In this document: positions 15,842-24,113 of the stretch, one piece after another
Numbering within the stretch: the stretch's first letter is position 1
Layout of the letters: each line of letters opens with the position of its first letter
Origin: an uncultured Bacteriovoracaceae bacterium
GTDB taxonomy: Bacteria > Bdellovibrionota > Bacteriovoracia > Bacteriovoracales > Bacteriovoracaceae
NCBI GenBank assembly: GCA_937931205.1
Contig: CALHBF010000011.1
Span: 1-64,000 of the forward strand
Reading direction: 5' to 3'
DNA length: 64,000 nucleotides
Position numbers and translations under genes: made by a program
The notes under the pieces: generated by a model
The model's input: the letters and a program-made list of their open reading frames with translations, nothing else
Told to the model about the DNA's origin: nothing
Databases searched by the model: none

Positions 15842-16603
15842 TTAAGCGGCTTTATCCATTTGGTTAAGCGCTGCTTTCTTTGTTCCTAATAGATCAAGAA
15901 GCTTCACTGAATTCTCTTCGATTTCGTGGATCATTTTTTCACCACGAGACTGAAGGACTGCGTGAATCACCATGAGAGAAATAGCAGAAACAAGTCCAAG
16001 GGCCGTCGTATTCATCGCCACTGCAATACCTTCAGCAAGTAACTGCGCTTTTTCAGAAGCTTCAGCTTGTGCTACGGCCGCGAATGACTGAATAAGACCT
16101 TGAATTGTTCCAAGAAGTCCTAAAAGAGTAGATAGATTCGCTGTTAGAGCAAGGTAAGAGAGTCGTTCTTCAATCTTTGGAACAACTTCTAACATACTTG
16201 CTTCAAGAGCATCTTGGATTTGCTCTTTAGACTGATTTGAACGTTTAAGACCATTCTTCATCACGAAAGCAAGGAGAGCTTTGGATTCCCCACAGGCCTG
16301 AATAGCATCTTGAACCTGGTTTCCAATCACAGATTTTTTGATACTAGACATCAGTGAAGTTCCGTCTACGTGGAATGAGAAATACTGCTTAAAACGTTCT
16401 GCGCTGATGGCAACACCTATGCACCAAACGATAGCAATAATCCACATGAAGATACCACCATCATCCATGAAGCGAGCGAGCCATTGAATGATGTTTTCAT
16501 TCTTAACAGCTTCGTCCACCACAGCGGCATCTATACCTTGAGCGTAGATTTTTTCCGATAATACGAGAAATGCAACGAGAGCGAGAGTGTTCAGTTGTTT
16601 CAT
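15842..16603 (-). CDS. MotA/TolQ/ExbB proton channel protein (AglR-like)
   Basis: 253 aa from the ATG at 16603. I prefer this start because it has a good Shine-Dalgarno-like AGGTAGAGG and begins a signal-like helix (MKQLNTLALVAFLVL ending in YAQG); an ATG at 16648 would add 15 residues and lies very near the predicted promoter. Three further membrane helices: about 53-76, then a long cytoplasmic loop, then the pair containing LLGLLGTIQGLIQSF and GLVSAISLMVIHAVL, the ExbB signature. It supplies the proton channel for the two ExbD proteins downstream. First gene of the unit behind the 16660-16688 element. Confidence 0.82.
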   Translation of the reverse strand: MKQLNTLALVAFLVLSEKIYAQGIDAAVVDEAVKNENIIQWLARFMDDGGIFMWIIAIVWCIGVAISAERFKQYFSFHVDGTSLMSSIKKSVIGNQVQDAIQACGESKALLAFVMKNGLKRSNQSKEQIQDALEASMLEVVPKIEERLSYLALTANLSTLLGLLGTIQGLIQSFAAVAQAEASEKAQLLAEGIAVAMNTTALGLVSAISLMVIHAVLQSRGEKMIHEIEENSVKLLDLLGTKKAALNQMDKAA

Positions 16604-16659
16604 GGCCTCTACCTGAAACAGACTATTGAGTCTTAATAATGTCTTCATCTATTTTACCG

Positions 16660-16688
16660 CATACGTGCAACTGTAAAAAACGTCCAAC
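16660..16688 (-). promoter_or_regulatory. Shared 29-bp gliding element, copy 1
   Basis: Minus strand: GTTGGACGTT, 10 bases, GCACGTATG. The same blocks with the same spacing occur at 20423-20451. It lies 57 bases before the preferred ExbB start. It could be a promoter for an uncommon sigma factor or an activator site. It does not fit sigma-54 (GG and GC are 15 apart, not 10) and is a poor sigma-70 match. Confidence 0.6.
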
Positions 16689-16749
16689 ACATAGAGTGAA
16701 GATAATTACTTAATGTTGATGAATTCTATTTTATATTGGGTGACCTTCA

Positions 16750-16836
16750 ATGATTAATTTTAATAAAATACCAGTCTTAAAATTAAATTCGATAGTTGGA
16801 GATCAGTTAGGCAACTACACGGGGCGATACCTCTAG
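16750..16836 (+). CDS. Possible 28-aa peptide between the two gliding units
   Basis: ATG at 16750 to TAG at 16836 encodes a 28-residue peptide (MINFNKIPVLKLNS, ending NYTGRYL). A GGTGA sequence sits six bases before the ATG. The stop overlaps the left arm of the 16834-16865 hairpin. It is antisense to the spacer between two minus-strand units. Such short frames arise easily by chance, so this is only a candidate. Confidence 0.2.
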   Translation: MINFNKIPVLKLNSIVGDQLGNYTGRYL

Positions 16837-16865
16837 GGAGTGCCTCACAGATTGGGCACTCCCTA
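16834..16865 (-). other. 11-bp inverted repeat after the 81-aa gene
   Basis: TAGGGAGTGCC, 10-base loop, GGCACTCCCTA. It starts 19 bases after the stop of the small secreted gene in transcript direction. No U-tract follows on the minus strand. It probably marks the end of the first gliding unit. Confidence 0.6.
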
Positions 16866-16883
16866 CCTAAACATCAGATTTTA

Positions 16884-17129
16884 TTATCTAAAGGCTTCAA
16901 TATCCTGCTTTACGAAGCTGTTAAAGTCGCGACGATTGAAGAAGTCTAAATTAAACTTCTTTCTATCCCTCTCCCTAACTGAAATATCCCCTGGAGCAAT
17001 CAGCTCCCCTTGAACCTCTAAGTTACCAAGGTCGAATTTTTCATATTTTTTATATTCATAAATAACTTTTTCTTCACCGAAAGCATTCTGCATAAGCATT
17101 AGCTGGGCCACGAGTAGAATGATTCTCAT
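16884..17129 (-). CDS. Small secreted protein of the gliding cluster
   Basis: 81 aa with a signal peptide (MRIILLVAQLMLMQNAFG). The mature part is short and charged: a Tyr/Lys-rich stretch, then L-E-V-Q-G-E-L-I-A-P-G-D-I-S-V-R-E-R, then two F-N/D-x-x-F-N-x-R/K elements. The G-E-x-x-x-P-x-x-x-x-V-x-x-R layout resembles short C-terminal motifs I recall from proteins in gliding-type clusters, but I cannot name a family. One base after the 462-aa TPR gene; last gene of the first unit. Confidence 0.6.
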   Translation of the reverse strand: MRIILLVAQLMLMQNAFGEEKVIYEYKKYEKFDLGNLEVQGELIAPGDISVRERDRKKFNLDFFNRRDFNSFVKQDIEAFR

Positions 17130-17130
17130 A

Positions 17131-18519
17131 TTATTTTTTCTCCTCTACTTTTACTTCCTGACAATTTGATTTTAGACCTAGTGAATAGTCACCCAATTCA
17201 TCGGCCCAGAATTCTCCTTCAAATTTCCAGAAATGCTCCTTGCTGGTTCTTGTCACGTTAGACATCTCACCACGTGTTCTTTTTTGCTCATCAACAGAGA
17301 GCTGGCTGTTTTTATAAAGCAGATCTCTTTTTCTAGCTACAATTTCTAGATTCAGCTTGAATAACTCCGCTGAGAAGAATGGAACAGTTTGCAAAAACTC
17401 GTACACATCTTTCTTAGCATTGTAATTAATCTTACTCTTAATATTCTCACGCACGTCGGCCAAGTGAGGCATCAGTTCTTTCTGAAGCTCCTTCGACTCT
17501 GTCGCATGAATTTTATTCAGCTCACGATTAAGTTTGTAAATCGTGTTGTTGTCTAATGAAAATCTAATTTGTTTTTTAAGACGAGTAAAAATCTTCTTCA
17601 CAAACTCTTCATTAGAATCAAATCCTGTGACCTGATCAGTAAGCGCATCATAAAAAAATGTTTTCGACTTTTTATGAGTTCCAAGCAATTTATCCAACTG
17701 AACAAAACGAGGACGATAAACCTTATAGTACTGATTCAAAATAACTAAACTGTCGTCGTAAAGACAAAGTTTAAAGTAGGCCAGCGCTGATAGATACTCC
17801 GCCTCAGGGAAAAAGTAAGAATCTAGAAGCGGTGACTTATAAGTACTAAGAAGTCCCAGAGCTCGGTTGTAATCATTTAACTGATAATAAACCCATGCCT
17901 GCTCTAAAATCACGTAAGGCCATTTATAAGATGTTTTTGGAATCTTTTTGTAATTAGTTAATGCCTGTTGATACTCACCGCGAGTGAAGCTGTTTCTGGC
18001 AGCATTAATGTGACAGACTTCTTCAATCATTTTGTAGTAACGGGCAATCTTTTTATTACCAGCTTCGCTCTCCTGAACGGCGGCACTTTTCACACAGCGG
18101 GTAACCGCTGATTCTTCTTTTTCCTTGTCACCAAGATGGAATTGAACTTGAGCTTCAATCATTTTCGCTTCGGGAAAATACCTGTGTTTAGGGTGAATAT
18201 TATCCAGATAAGTCAGGGCCTTCTTAAAGTTTTTATCCTGATAGTATTTCCTACCCACAATAAATCGAATCGAAGAACTCGGATATTTAAGAAGTAGTTT
18301 CTCATCGTAGTCTTCCAGGATCTCTACTCCGGTAAAATAGAGAATCTCTTCAAGCTTATTGACTACTTTTTCAGTGATCGGCTTATCATAAGTCTCATAG
18401 AAGAACTCATTGAGGGCCGTATAATAATACTTTTTTTCTAGATATGTCTCATAGGCCGGTTTTGCTGCTAGCGCAGAATTCATTCCCAGGGCCAGGATCA
18501 TCAACATCTGCCACTTCAT
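17131..18519 (-). CDS. Secreted TPR protein of the gliding cluster
   Basis: 462 aa with a signal peptide (ending near LAAKPAYE). Helical TPR-like repeats in the first two thirds (VGRKYYQDKNFKKALTYLD; LEQAWVYYQLNDYNRALGLL; LSALAYFKLCLYDDSLVIL). A more variable charged C-terminus follows, containing two Trp residues near the end (EHFWKFEGEFWADELGDY). Likely a periplasmic scaffold linking the barrel protein and VWA lipoprotein, whose genes lie immediately upstream, to the rest of the machine. Role by context. Confidence 0.7.
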   Translation of the reverse strand: MKWQMLMILALGMNSALAAKPAYETYLEKKYYYTALNEFFYETYDKPITEKVVNKLEEILYFTGVEILEDYDEKLLLKYPSSSIRFIVGRKYYQDKNFKKALTYLDNIHPKHRYFPEAKMIEAQVQFHLGDKEKEESAVTRCVKSAAVQESEAGNKKIARYYKMIEEVCHINAARNSFTRGEYQQALTNYKKIPKTSYKWPYVILEQAWVYYQLNDYNRALGLLSTYKSPLLDSYFFPEAEYLSALAYFKLCLYDDSLVILNQYYKVYRPRFVQLDKLLGTHKKSKTFFYDALTDQVTGFDSNEEFVKKIFTRLKKQIRFSLDNNTIYKLNRELNKIHATESKELQKELMPHLADVRENIKSKINYNAKKDVYEFLQTVPFFSAELFKLNLEIVARKRDLLYKNSQLSVDEQKRTRGEMSNVTRTSKEHFWKFEGEFWADELGDYSLGLKSNCQEVKVEEKK

Positions 18520-18527
18520 AACAACTC

Positions 18528-19232
18528 CTAGTATGAAAATCCAATGCTAAAAACAATATCAGTGTTTGTTTTCATTTTTTTGCTATTTGGATTTTTTGGT
18601 CCTGCCGCTCTGTAATAGGTATTATGGTATTCAATACCAACATGAGTATGTTCATTGATATGGAACTTAACGTTTGTTTTAGCTCCGATCCCGTTATAGC
18701 TTTCTTTTTTAAATTTTGAATCTATTAATGGGTTTCTTACGTTATCAATATTTGATTCTGCATTAATACGCTGATAACCAACACCAAAAGACCAGTCAAA
18801 GTAGAAGATCTTATTAAAGGTATTGATCTTACCGTAGAATGGTGACCAAATCGCATACACACCATAAGTCGAGTTGAGCCTTCTGATGAAAGGCTCAGCC
18901 GAGTTAATTAATCTTACGTTACGGTAGTCATCGTTATTTGAGTTACTGTAGTTGTGGAAATTCAATTCCAAAGCAAACTCTTCAGTGAAGTAATACCCAC
19001 CTCTAAGTTGAAGACCTGAGGTGTCCTGGAACTTAGAGGTGATGTTTGTAAGGTAACCTATATCCGCATAAATACTATTCTTCTTTTGGTATACTTTGTT
19101 CTGAAGAACATAAACTTGCTTGTCTGGGTCAAGCCAGAGGAAGTCATAAAGATTCTTCTCTCCGGCGTGAACTTTTAAACTTGATCCCAATCCCAACATT
19201 AGTAACAGCAGTAATGGCATTTTCAACTCCAA
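18528..19232 (-). CDS. Outer-membrane beta-barrel protein of the gliding cluster
   Basis: 234 aa with a signal peptide (ending near KVHAG). After a short N-terminal piece, amphipathic strands alternate with Asn/Gly turns (SIYADIGYLTNITSKF; LQLRGGYYFTEEFALELNF; THVGIEYHNTYYRAAG). It ends in a C-terminal aromatic (V-F-S-I-G-F-S-Y), the usual barrel-insertion signal. Size fits an eight-strand barrel. Myxococcus gliding loci also carry outer-membrane barrels (GltA/GltB). Located two bases after the VWA lipoprotein gene. Confidence 0.72.
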   Translation of the reverse strand: MELKMPLLLLLMLGLGSSLKVHAGEKNLYDFLWLDPDKQVYVLQNKVYQKKNSIYADIGYLTNITSKFQDTSGLQLRGGYYFTEEFALELNFHNYSNSNNDDYRNVRLINSAEPFIRRLNSTYGVYAIWSPFYGKINTFNKIFYFDWSFGVGYQRINAESNIDNVRNPLIDSKFKKESYNGIGAKTNVKFHINEHTHVGIEYHNTYYRAAGPKNPNSKKMKTNTDIVFSIGFSY

Positions 19233-19234
19233 GA

Positions 19235-20311
19235 TTAGTATTTGTATTCAACTTTGATTTCAGCGCCAACTGGAGGTAAATCATTTGCATCAAACTTGAT
19301 GGATCTGCTTCCAGCGTCGTAGGTAAAGTTATTTACCTGCGTATTATTCACAAAAACTTTCAGTGTCCCTTCAAGTGGAGCGTGAGCAAGGGCAAAACTA
19401 TCAAGTAGACTTAAGAGGTTTCCTCCCATGTCATTTAGAATTTGATAGAAGTCACCTTTAATATCTGCAAGCTTACCACCAGTAAGGTTTGTAGCAGTCT
19501 GGTAGCGTTCAAAACCTACTGTCAGACCTTGCTGATAACTTGTATCAGTGTTGACGATCGAGTAAATTTTTACGAGACCAGGATCCGTTTTGTAAGACTT
19601 TAAAGAATCTACGTAAGAGCTCACACTGTTTGGAGACTGATCTTCCTCATCCGACATGTAAACCACGGCAAGGTAAGCATCACTTCTTAGGTATGAACTC
19701 GCATATCTTTCCATAAAACCTTGTGAACCTTCTAAACCTTTCTCATAACCTGATCCCCTTGTTCCAACTTGTACTAGATCTCTAAAGTCGCTAAGGAAAC
19801 GAGACTCATTTTCGCGGGCCTTAGCAGAAGTAAGTTTTTCAAAACTACCACTCACAACTGCACCACGCTTATTGTAAGTTGCATCAGTTGTAGTAATGGC
19901 CATCTGGAAATCTACATCACTGGTAATAAAGTCATTGATGAAAGCATTAAAGTTTGTCCCTAATGCTGCCTGCTCATCGGCCATCGATCCCGAGTCATCA
20001 ATTACCCAAAGAATATCCAGTTTCTTTGTATTGGTTTCAGTCTGAAAAAACTTCTCCGAGAAAGCAGTGCCAGGAATATCTCCTCCACCACCTGTCCCAC
20101 CGGAAGCTCCTCCCCCCTCTGAACCTCCGGCCCCTGTACCTCCACCAGTCCCTCCTGTACCAGTACCTCCGCCGGACCCATCACCTGGATCTACCCATCC
20201 TGGGGTATTAGGCTGGAAAGGATTTTCTAAGAATTCCTTTTCGTAATAATCTTCCTGATTACATGCAATTGTGAATAAAAGTGGAACTAAAGCTAAAACT
20301 CTGGTCATCAT
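19235..20311 (-). CDS. VWA-domain lipoprotein (CglB-like adhesin candidate)
   Basis: 358 aa from the ATG at 20311. This start is chosen because AAGGGAG lies 8-10 bases upstream and the signal begins there; an ATG at 20347 would add 12 residues. Lipobox FTIAC gives the lipidated Cys17. A Gly/Thr/Ser-rich linker (about 45-80) follows. Then comes a von Willebrand A domain with the metal-site motif D-D-S-G-S and a second acidic cluster (MSDEEDQSP). A small beta C-terminal piece ends in VEYKY. In Myxococcus, CglB is a VWA lipoprotein that serves as the gliding adhesin; domain, localisation and gene neighbours agree here, but orthology is inference. First gene of the unit behind the 20423-20451 element. 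Confidence 0.78.
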   Translation of the reverse strand: MMTRVLALVPLLFTIACNQEDYYEKEFLENPFQPNTPGWVDPGDGSGGGTGTGGTGGGTGAGGSEGGGASGGTGGGGDIPGTAFSEKFFQTETNTKKLDILWVIDDSGSMADEQAALGTNFNAFINDFITSDVDFQMAITTTDATYNKRGAVVSGSFEKLTSAKARENESRFLSDFRDLVQVGTRGSGYEKGLEGSQGFMERYASSYLRSDAYLAVVYMSDEEDQSPNSVSSYVDSLKSYKTDPGLVKIYSIVNTDTSYQQGLTVGFERYQTATNLTGGKLADIKGDFYQILNDMGGNLLSLLDSFALAHAPLEGTLKVFVNNTQVNNFTYDAGSRSIKFDANDLPPVGAEIKVEYKY

Positions 20312-20606
20312 GACTAGACTCCCTTGGGAGCACATTTCAAAGAGCATTTTAAATTTTTAGACTTTCCTATTTTGTCTAAAAGCAGCTCTCAAATTGTGGT
20401 TTTCTCTCGTCTTTGGCTTCTACATACGTGCAGCTACTAGTAACGTCCAACTCAAAAACTCGAGAAGAAATTTATTGGTTGTGCGTATGATACTGCGGCC
20501 AATTTAGGCTACAAGACCCCAGCTTGAGACAAATTAACATTTGTAACTCTTATTAAAGGCTTAACACCCCCACTGCCACCAAAAACTTGCACCACTTTTT
20601 GGCTAG
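20312..20606. other. Divergent intergenic region, gliding unit and rlmN
   Basis: About 295 bases without a gene. It holds the 29-bp shared element at 20423-20451. A CCACTGCCACCAAAAACTTG stretch near 20570 precedes the methylase gene. A TATAAT hexamer at 20664, just inside the annotated methylase start, could serve that gene. No other structure was seen. Confidence 0.5.
20423..20451 (-). promoter_or_regulatory. Shared 29-bp gliding element, copy 2
   Basis: Minus strand: GTTGGACGTT, 10 bases, GCACGTATG. Identical outer blocks and spacing to 16660-16688; within the spacer four of ten positions agree. It lies 112 bases before the preferred VWA lipoprotein start, so a start site just downstream would leave a leader of about 100 bases. 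Confidence 0.6.
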
Positions 20607-21713
20607 TTGGCACTTTCTCTGGCACAAAAGTTTTCCCCTGAAGACAATGTGTTAGAAGTTTTTTATAATGCGCCCATGGTAAAACAGCACATTCACTCTC
20701 TCGATGCGCAAGCTTGGGCAGAGTGGTTACATCAAGAACAATTCTCTCCCAAAGTTTTGAACTTTGTTCTGGATTTCGTTTACCAAAAAAAATTAACGGC
20801 CAATCTTCCCTCTCAATTTCCTAAATTTTTAAAAGATTTTTTCTCTGACAACACTCCTGTTATCTCTGAAGTTCATGTCTCAGAGGATTCAACTGCAAAA
20901 TTTCTCATTCAGTTTGAGGATGGTGTTCAAGTTGAATCAGTTCTCATTCCATTCAACAAAAAACCAACAATCTGTCTCTCTAGTCAGGCCGGATGTGCGA
21001 TGAATTGCAGCTTCTGCTACACAGGAACGCAAGGTTTAAAAAGAAATTTAAGAGCAGAAGAAATTATTGGGCAATATCTGGTGGTTCGCGACTGGATGAG
21101 AGAAAATCAAAAGATTGATCTCAATCCTAATATTGTTTTTATGGGACAGGGTGAACCGTTTCATAACTGGCAAGAAGTGAATCTTGCTCTCTCTATTTTT
21201 CTTCATAAAAAGATGGTTGGATTAGGTCCTCGTCAAATTACTCTTTCAACTTCTGGCTTTATGGAAGGTTTTGACGCTAAGGTCTTACCTCCCATCAACT
21301 ATGCCTTAAGTCTTCACTCTCCATTTGAGTCTCAAAGAGAAGAGCTTATTCCTATTAACAAAAAATATCCTTTAAAGTCTGTCATTGGGAATTTGCAAAA
21401 AATTGAACTTCTGCCTCGACAATTTATCACTTATGAATATCTTCTGATTCGTGATTTTAACATGAGTGATGAACATGCTCTTGCTCTAGGCGAACTTTTA
21501 AGCGGAACAAAATCGATCATTAATTTGATTCCTTTTAATCCATTTCCTGGTTCTCGCTGGGAGCGACCTAGTAAGGAAGAAATTGATCTCTTCAAGGAGA
21601 AGTTGGTAGAACAAAAATTGCGTGTGATGATAAGAACCACTAAGGGCGATGATATCCTCGCGGCCTGTGGACAATTAAAAGTGAATAAATTCTCTAGGAA
21701 AAAATATGTCTGA
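20607..21713 (+). CDS. rlmN: RlmN-type radical SAM rRNA/tRNA adenine-C2 methylase
   Basis: Up to 368 aa. Radical SAM cluster motif C130-x3-C134-x2-C137 (SSQAGCAMNCSFC). The RlmN pair of catalytic Cys is present as Cys123 and Cys354 (TICLSSQ; DDILAACGQL). Also G-Q-G-E-P for SAM binding and N-L-I-P-F-N-P-F-P-G near the end. RlmN methylates A2503 of 23S rRNA and A37 of some tRNAs. The motif usually read MGMGEP is MGQGEP here. Start is uncertain: the TTG at 20607 has no Shine-Dalgarno, and an ATG at 20676 (residue 24) is an alternative with TATAAT just before it. Its stop overlaps the tcdA start by eight bases. Confidence 0.88.
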   Translation: MALSLAQKFSPEDNVLEVFYNAPMVKQHIHSLDAQAWAEWLHQEQFSPKVLNFVLDFVYQKKLTANLPSQFPKFLKDFFSDNTPVISEVHVSEDSTAKFLIQFEDGVQVESVLIPFNKKPTICLSSQAGCAMNCSFCYTGTQGLKRNLRAEEIIGQYLVVRDWMRENQKIDLNPNIVFMGQGEPFHNWQEVNLALSIFLHKKMVGLGPRQITLSTSGFMEGFDAKVLPPINYALSLHSPFESQREELIPINKKYPLKSVIGNLQKIELLPRQFITYEYLLIRDFNMSDEHALALGELLSGTKSIINLIPFNPFPGSRWERPSKEEIDLFKEKLVEQKLRVMIRTTKGDDILAACGQLKVNKFSRKKYV

Positions 21714-22491
21714 TTACTATATGAAGTTCGGTGGTATTGGCCGACTATTTGGCGTCAATGCCTTAGAAAAAATTAAAACATCAAAAGTTCTAGTGATTGG
21801 AATTGGCGGAGTTGGTTCGTGGGTTGCTGAATCTCTTGCCCGCACCGGTGTCGGCCATATTGATTTAGTAGACCTTGATGATCTCTGTGTAACCAATATC
21901 AATCGTCAATCTCACGCACTAACGACGACAGTCGGGCAATTTAAGGTAGATGTGATGAAGCAGAGAATTGAGCTCATAAACCCTGAATGTGTGGTTAATA
22001 CTCATCACTGCTATGTCTCCCCAAAATCTCTTGAAACCATCTTTAAACAGTCCTACGACTTCATCATTGATGCTTGTGATGATTTCACCAATAAAGCGAT
22101 CCTGATTAATCACTGCTATCGTCAAAAGCTCCCGCTGATTGTGATGGGTGGAGCAGGAGGAAAAGTCGATCCTCAAATGATTCGGGTAACTGATCTGAGC
22201 TTCAGTCAAAATGATCGACTATTAGCAAGACTGAGAAAAAAACTAAGACAAGAATTCGCCTTCCCTGATGAGAAACAAGAGCTGGGAATCTGGGCGGTTT
22301 GGTCACATGAGCGTGCCAAATACCCAACTTCAACGGGCTGTCTCACTTACCGTCCTCCTGGTATGGCCAAAAATATGGATTGCAGTGAGGGGTTTGGGTC
22401 TGCTAGTTTTGTTACAGGGGCCTTTGCTTTTGCTGCCACTTCGCTAGTGATGAGAAAACTCACCGAGGAGTTTAGTACCATCGAAGAATAG
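21706..22491 (+). CDS. tcdA: tRNA threonylcarbamoyladenosine dehydratase
   Basis: 261 aa, E1-like ThiF/HesA fold. N-terminal nucleotide site G-I-G-G-V-G-S-W-V-A-E-S-L-A-R, then D-L-V-D-L-D-D and N-I-N-R-Q, the typical TcdA/CsdL opening. Later D-A-C-D-D-F and the S-T-G-C-L-T-Y region with GFGSASFVTG near the C-terminus. The enzyme closes the ct6A ring at position 37 of ANN-decoding tRNAs using ATP. It overlaps the methylase gene, so two decoding-centre modification genes are co-translated. Confidence 0.9.
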   Translation: MSDYYMKFGGIGRLFGVNALEKIKTSKVLVIGIGGVGSWVAESLARTGVGHIDLVDLDDLCVTNINRQSHALTTTVGQFKVDVMKQRIELINPECVVNTHHCYVSPKSLETIFKQSYDFIIDACDDFTNKAILINHCYRQKLPLIVMGGAGGKVDPQMIRVTDLSFSQNDRLLARLRKKLRQEFAFPDEKQELGIWAVWSHERAKYPTSTGCLTYRPPGMAKNMDCSEGFGSASFVTGAFAFAATSLVMRKLTEEFSTIEE

Positions 22492-22502
22492 GAGTTTTGA
22501 TT

Positions 22503-22853
22503 ATGTTAAAAAGTATTCAAAATCTAAAAAACTTCATCACGTCTCTTTCAAGTGATATCCGAATTCCGGCCAGAGACAAAATGATCATTGCATTCTTAAT
22601 GGTGCTGATCATTTCTCCGCTTGATTTTATTCCCGACTGGTTTCCCGTCGTTGGTCAGTTGGATGATCTGGTCATGTTTTCATTAATTGTTGATTATTTT
22701 TTTCGAGTGCTCGATCACAAGATTATTCTCAGTCACTATCCTTGGGGAATGAAAAGCTTCACGAGAATAAGACTAATCATGAAGCCTTTCCATTTTTTTG
22801 TCCCCAAACACCTAAGACGAAAATTGTGGAAATACGTTCCAGATCTCTACTGA
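22503..22853 (+). CDS. YkvA-like (DUF1232) membrane protein
   Basis: 116 aa from the ATG at 22503, which has GGAG eight bases upstream; a TTG two codons earlier is less likely. Contains the DUF1232 core: P-A-R-D-K-M, a hydrophobic stretch with the sequence SPLDFIPDWFPVVGQLDDL, then a second hydrophobic part. Function of this widespread family is not established. Follows tcdA by 11 bases; its last seven bases overlap the convergent small secreted gene. Confidence 0.8.
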   Translation: MLKSIQNLKNFITSLSSDIRIPARDKMIIAFLMVLIISPLDFIPDWFPVVGQLDDLVMFSLIVDYFFRVLDHKIILSHYPWGMKSFTRIRLIMKPFHFFVPKHLRRKLWKYVPDLY

Positions 22854-23194
22854 AGCAGCCCTGTTAATTGATTCATATCAATCAGACGTCCCTTCAGCAG
22901 ACAAAAGCTCTCTTTTGTCTTCATGGACTTAGGCTGAGCAACCACACCCTTACCTTTAATTTTCTCACAAAGAGTAAAAGCAGGGTTCTGCGTAGGATTA
23001 AGCTCAATGACTTCCTTCACCACTGGAAAGCACTCTCTGGCCGTCTTACATTCTTTTGAGAGAAAGCCATACTTCCCGGTCTTGCAAACGCTATAAGTTT
23101 TATTCTCAACAGTAACTTCATCCAGCTGACAATCAGCTAAGACTGAACTACTAAAGATGAGTAAAATTAAGTGACATATCAAAAAAATCTTCAT
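22847..23194 (-). CDS. Small secreted Cys-containing protein of the protease operon
   Basis: 115 aa with a signal peptide (to about 20, SSSVLAD). The mature part has seven Cys, possibly disulphide-bonded in the periplasm or outside, and no family I recognise. Its start lies 44 bases inside the protease gene in another frame; the signal peptide supports this start. Possible inhibitor, chaperone or accessory factor of the protease, by context only. Confidence 0.55.
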   Translation of the reverse strand: MKIFLICHLILLIFSSSVLADCQLDEVTVENKTYSVCKTGKYGFLSKECKTARECFPVVKEVIELNPTQNPAFTLCEKIKGKGVVAQPKSMKTKESFCLLKGRLIDMNQLTGLLQ

Positions 23195-24113
23195 CTTTCA
23201 TCCAATAGGAACCATCGTCCTGATTACATTCAATGTTTGCTTTATAAAGACTACAAACCCTGCCCCAAGTATTCTTCACATTATATTCACAACGACCATT
23301 TTTCCAACGACGCCCAATCACAGTACTGGCATGAAAGCCTCGTACTTTATCAGTAATATGCCCAACACTATAGGAAACACTAAGAGGTTTTCCCTGATTT
23401 AGAACATCATTAAGCTGATCTGCATATTTTCTCTTACCATTATTGGTTGGAAAGAAAGGCGGAGTCAGCGTCTTTACCGTTCTTTGAGGAACATTGATTA
23501 ATGGGCTACAGCTCTGCTTAATCATTCCCTCTAATTGGTCATTGAGATCATTATTAATGAAATCTTCCATGAAGTTAGTTGTCTTAGTATCAAGACTCGG
23601 TAAAGCAAACTCCATCAAGTCACAGGCCTCTTCCTTAGAGATTTCCTTTTTCTTGACTCTCTCTTTGATCATTTCAAAGACACCTATGAAGCGCGGATAA
23701 TCATCTCGAGGACTATACGCACAGATTGGACTCGCTTCCATCGCCACGCGTGCAGCTTTCCCTGGGAAACCACCTTCGTAAACTTCCCTTCCCATGAACA
23801 TTCTAAAAATATTGTAACCAGCTTTCCAAAAAAGATTTGAACGAATGTCTTTGTTGTAGATTGAACTTACATGTGTGGGAGATAAGGGTTTTCCGGTTTC
23901 AAAACTTAAAAGATCAGAGGCCGTATAACCATAACACCACCCAACACTTCCCTGATCAATAGGCTGCGAATAATGTTCTTTAATTTCGGGACTGGCCATA
24001 TCACGAATATCAATGTCGCTACATTGTTCAGGCCCCATGCTATAACCCTTATACTCATTAGAGTAAGCTGGTGCCATGATGAGAAATGCTAAACCAATTA
24101 AAAATAATTTCAC
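23151..24113 (-). CDS. Secreted papain-like (C1-type) cysteine peptidase
   Basis: 320 aa with a signal peptide (to about 18). The papain catalytic set is readable: oxyanion Gln54 and nucleophile Cys60 in D-Q-G-S-V-G-W-C-Y-G-Y, His261 in G-F-H-A-S-T-V-I-G, and Asn281 in V-K-N-T-W-G. The Cys normally paired at papain position 22 is Val here, while several other Cys are present. There is no obvious long prodomain, so the 104-aa gene upstream may serve in trans. A secreted protease of this class would suit prey digestion or envelope remodelling; that is inference. It overlaps both neighbours. Confidence 0.78.
   Translation of the reverse strand: MKLFLIGLAFLIMAPAYSNEYKGYSMGPEQCSDIDIRDMASPEIKEHYSQPIDQGSVGWCYGYTASDLLSFETGKPLSPTHVSSIYNKDIRSNLFWKAGYNIFRMFMGREVYEGGFPGKAARVAMEASPICAYSPRDDYPRFIGVFEMIKERVKKKEISKEEACDLMEFALPSLDTKTTNFMEDFINNDLNDQLEGMIKQSCSPLINVPQRTVKTLTPPFFPTNNGKRKYADQLNDVLNQGKPLSVSYSVGHITDKVRGFHASTVIGRRWKNGRCEYNVKNTWGRVCSLYKANIECNQDDGSYWMKDEDFFDMSLNFTHL

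Noticed and set aside
16660..16688. Shared gliding element as a sigma-54 promoter
   Set aside because: GG and GC are 15 bases apart rather than the required 10 in both copies.
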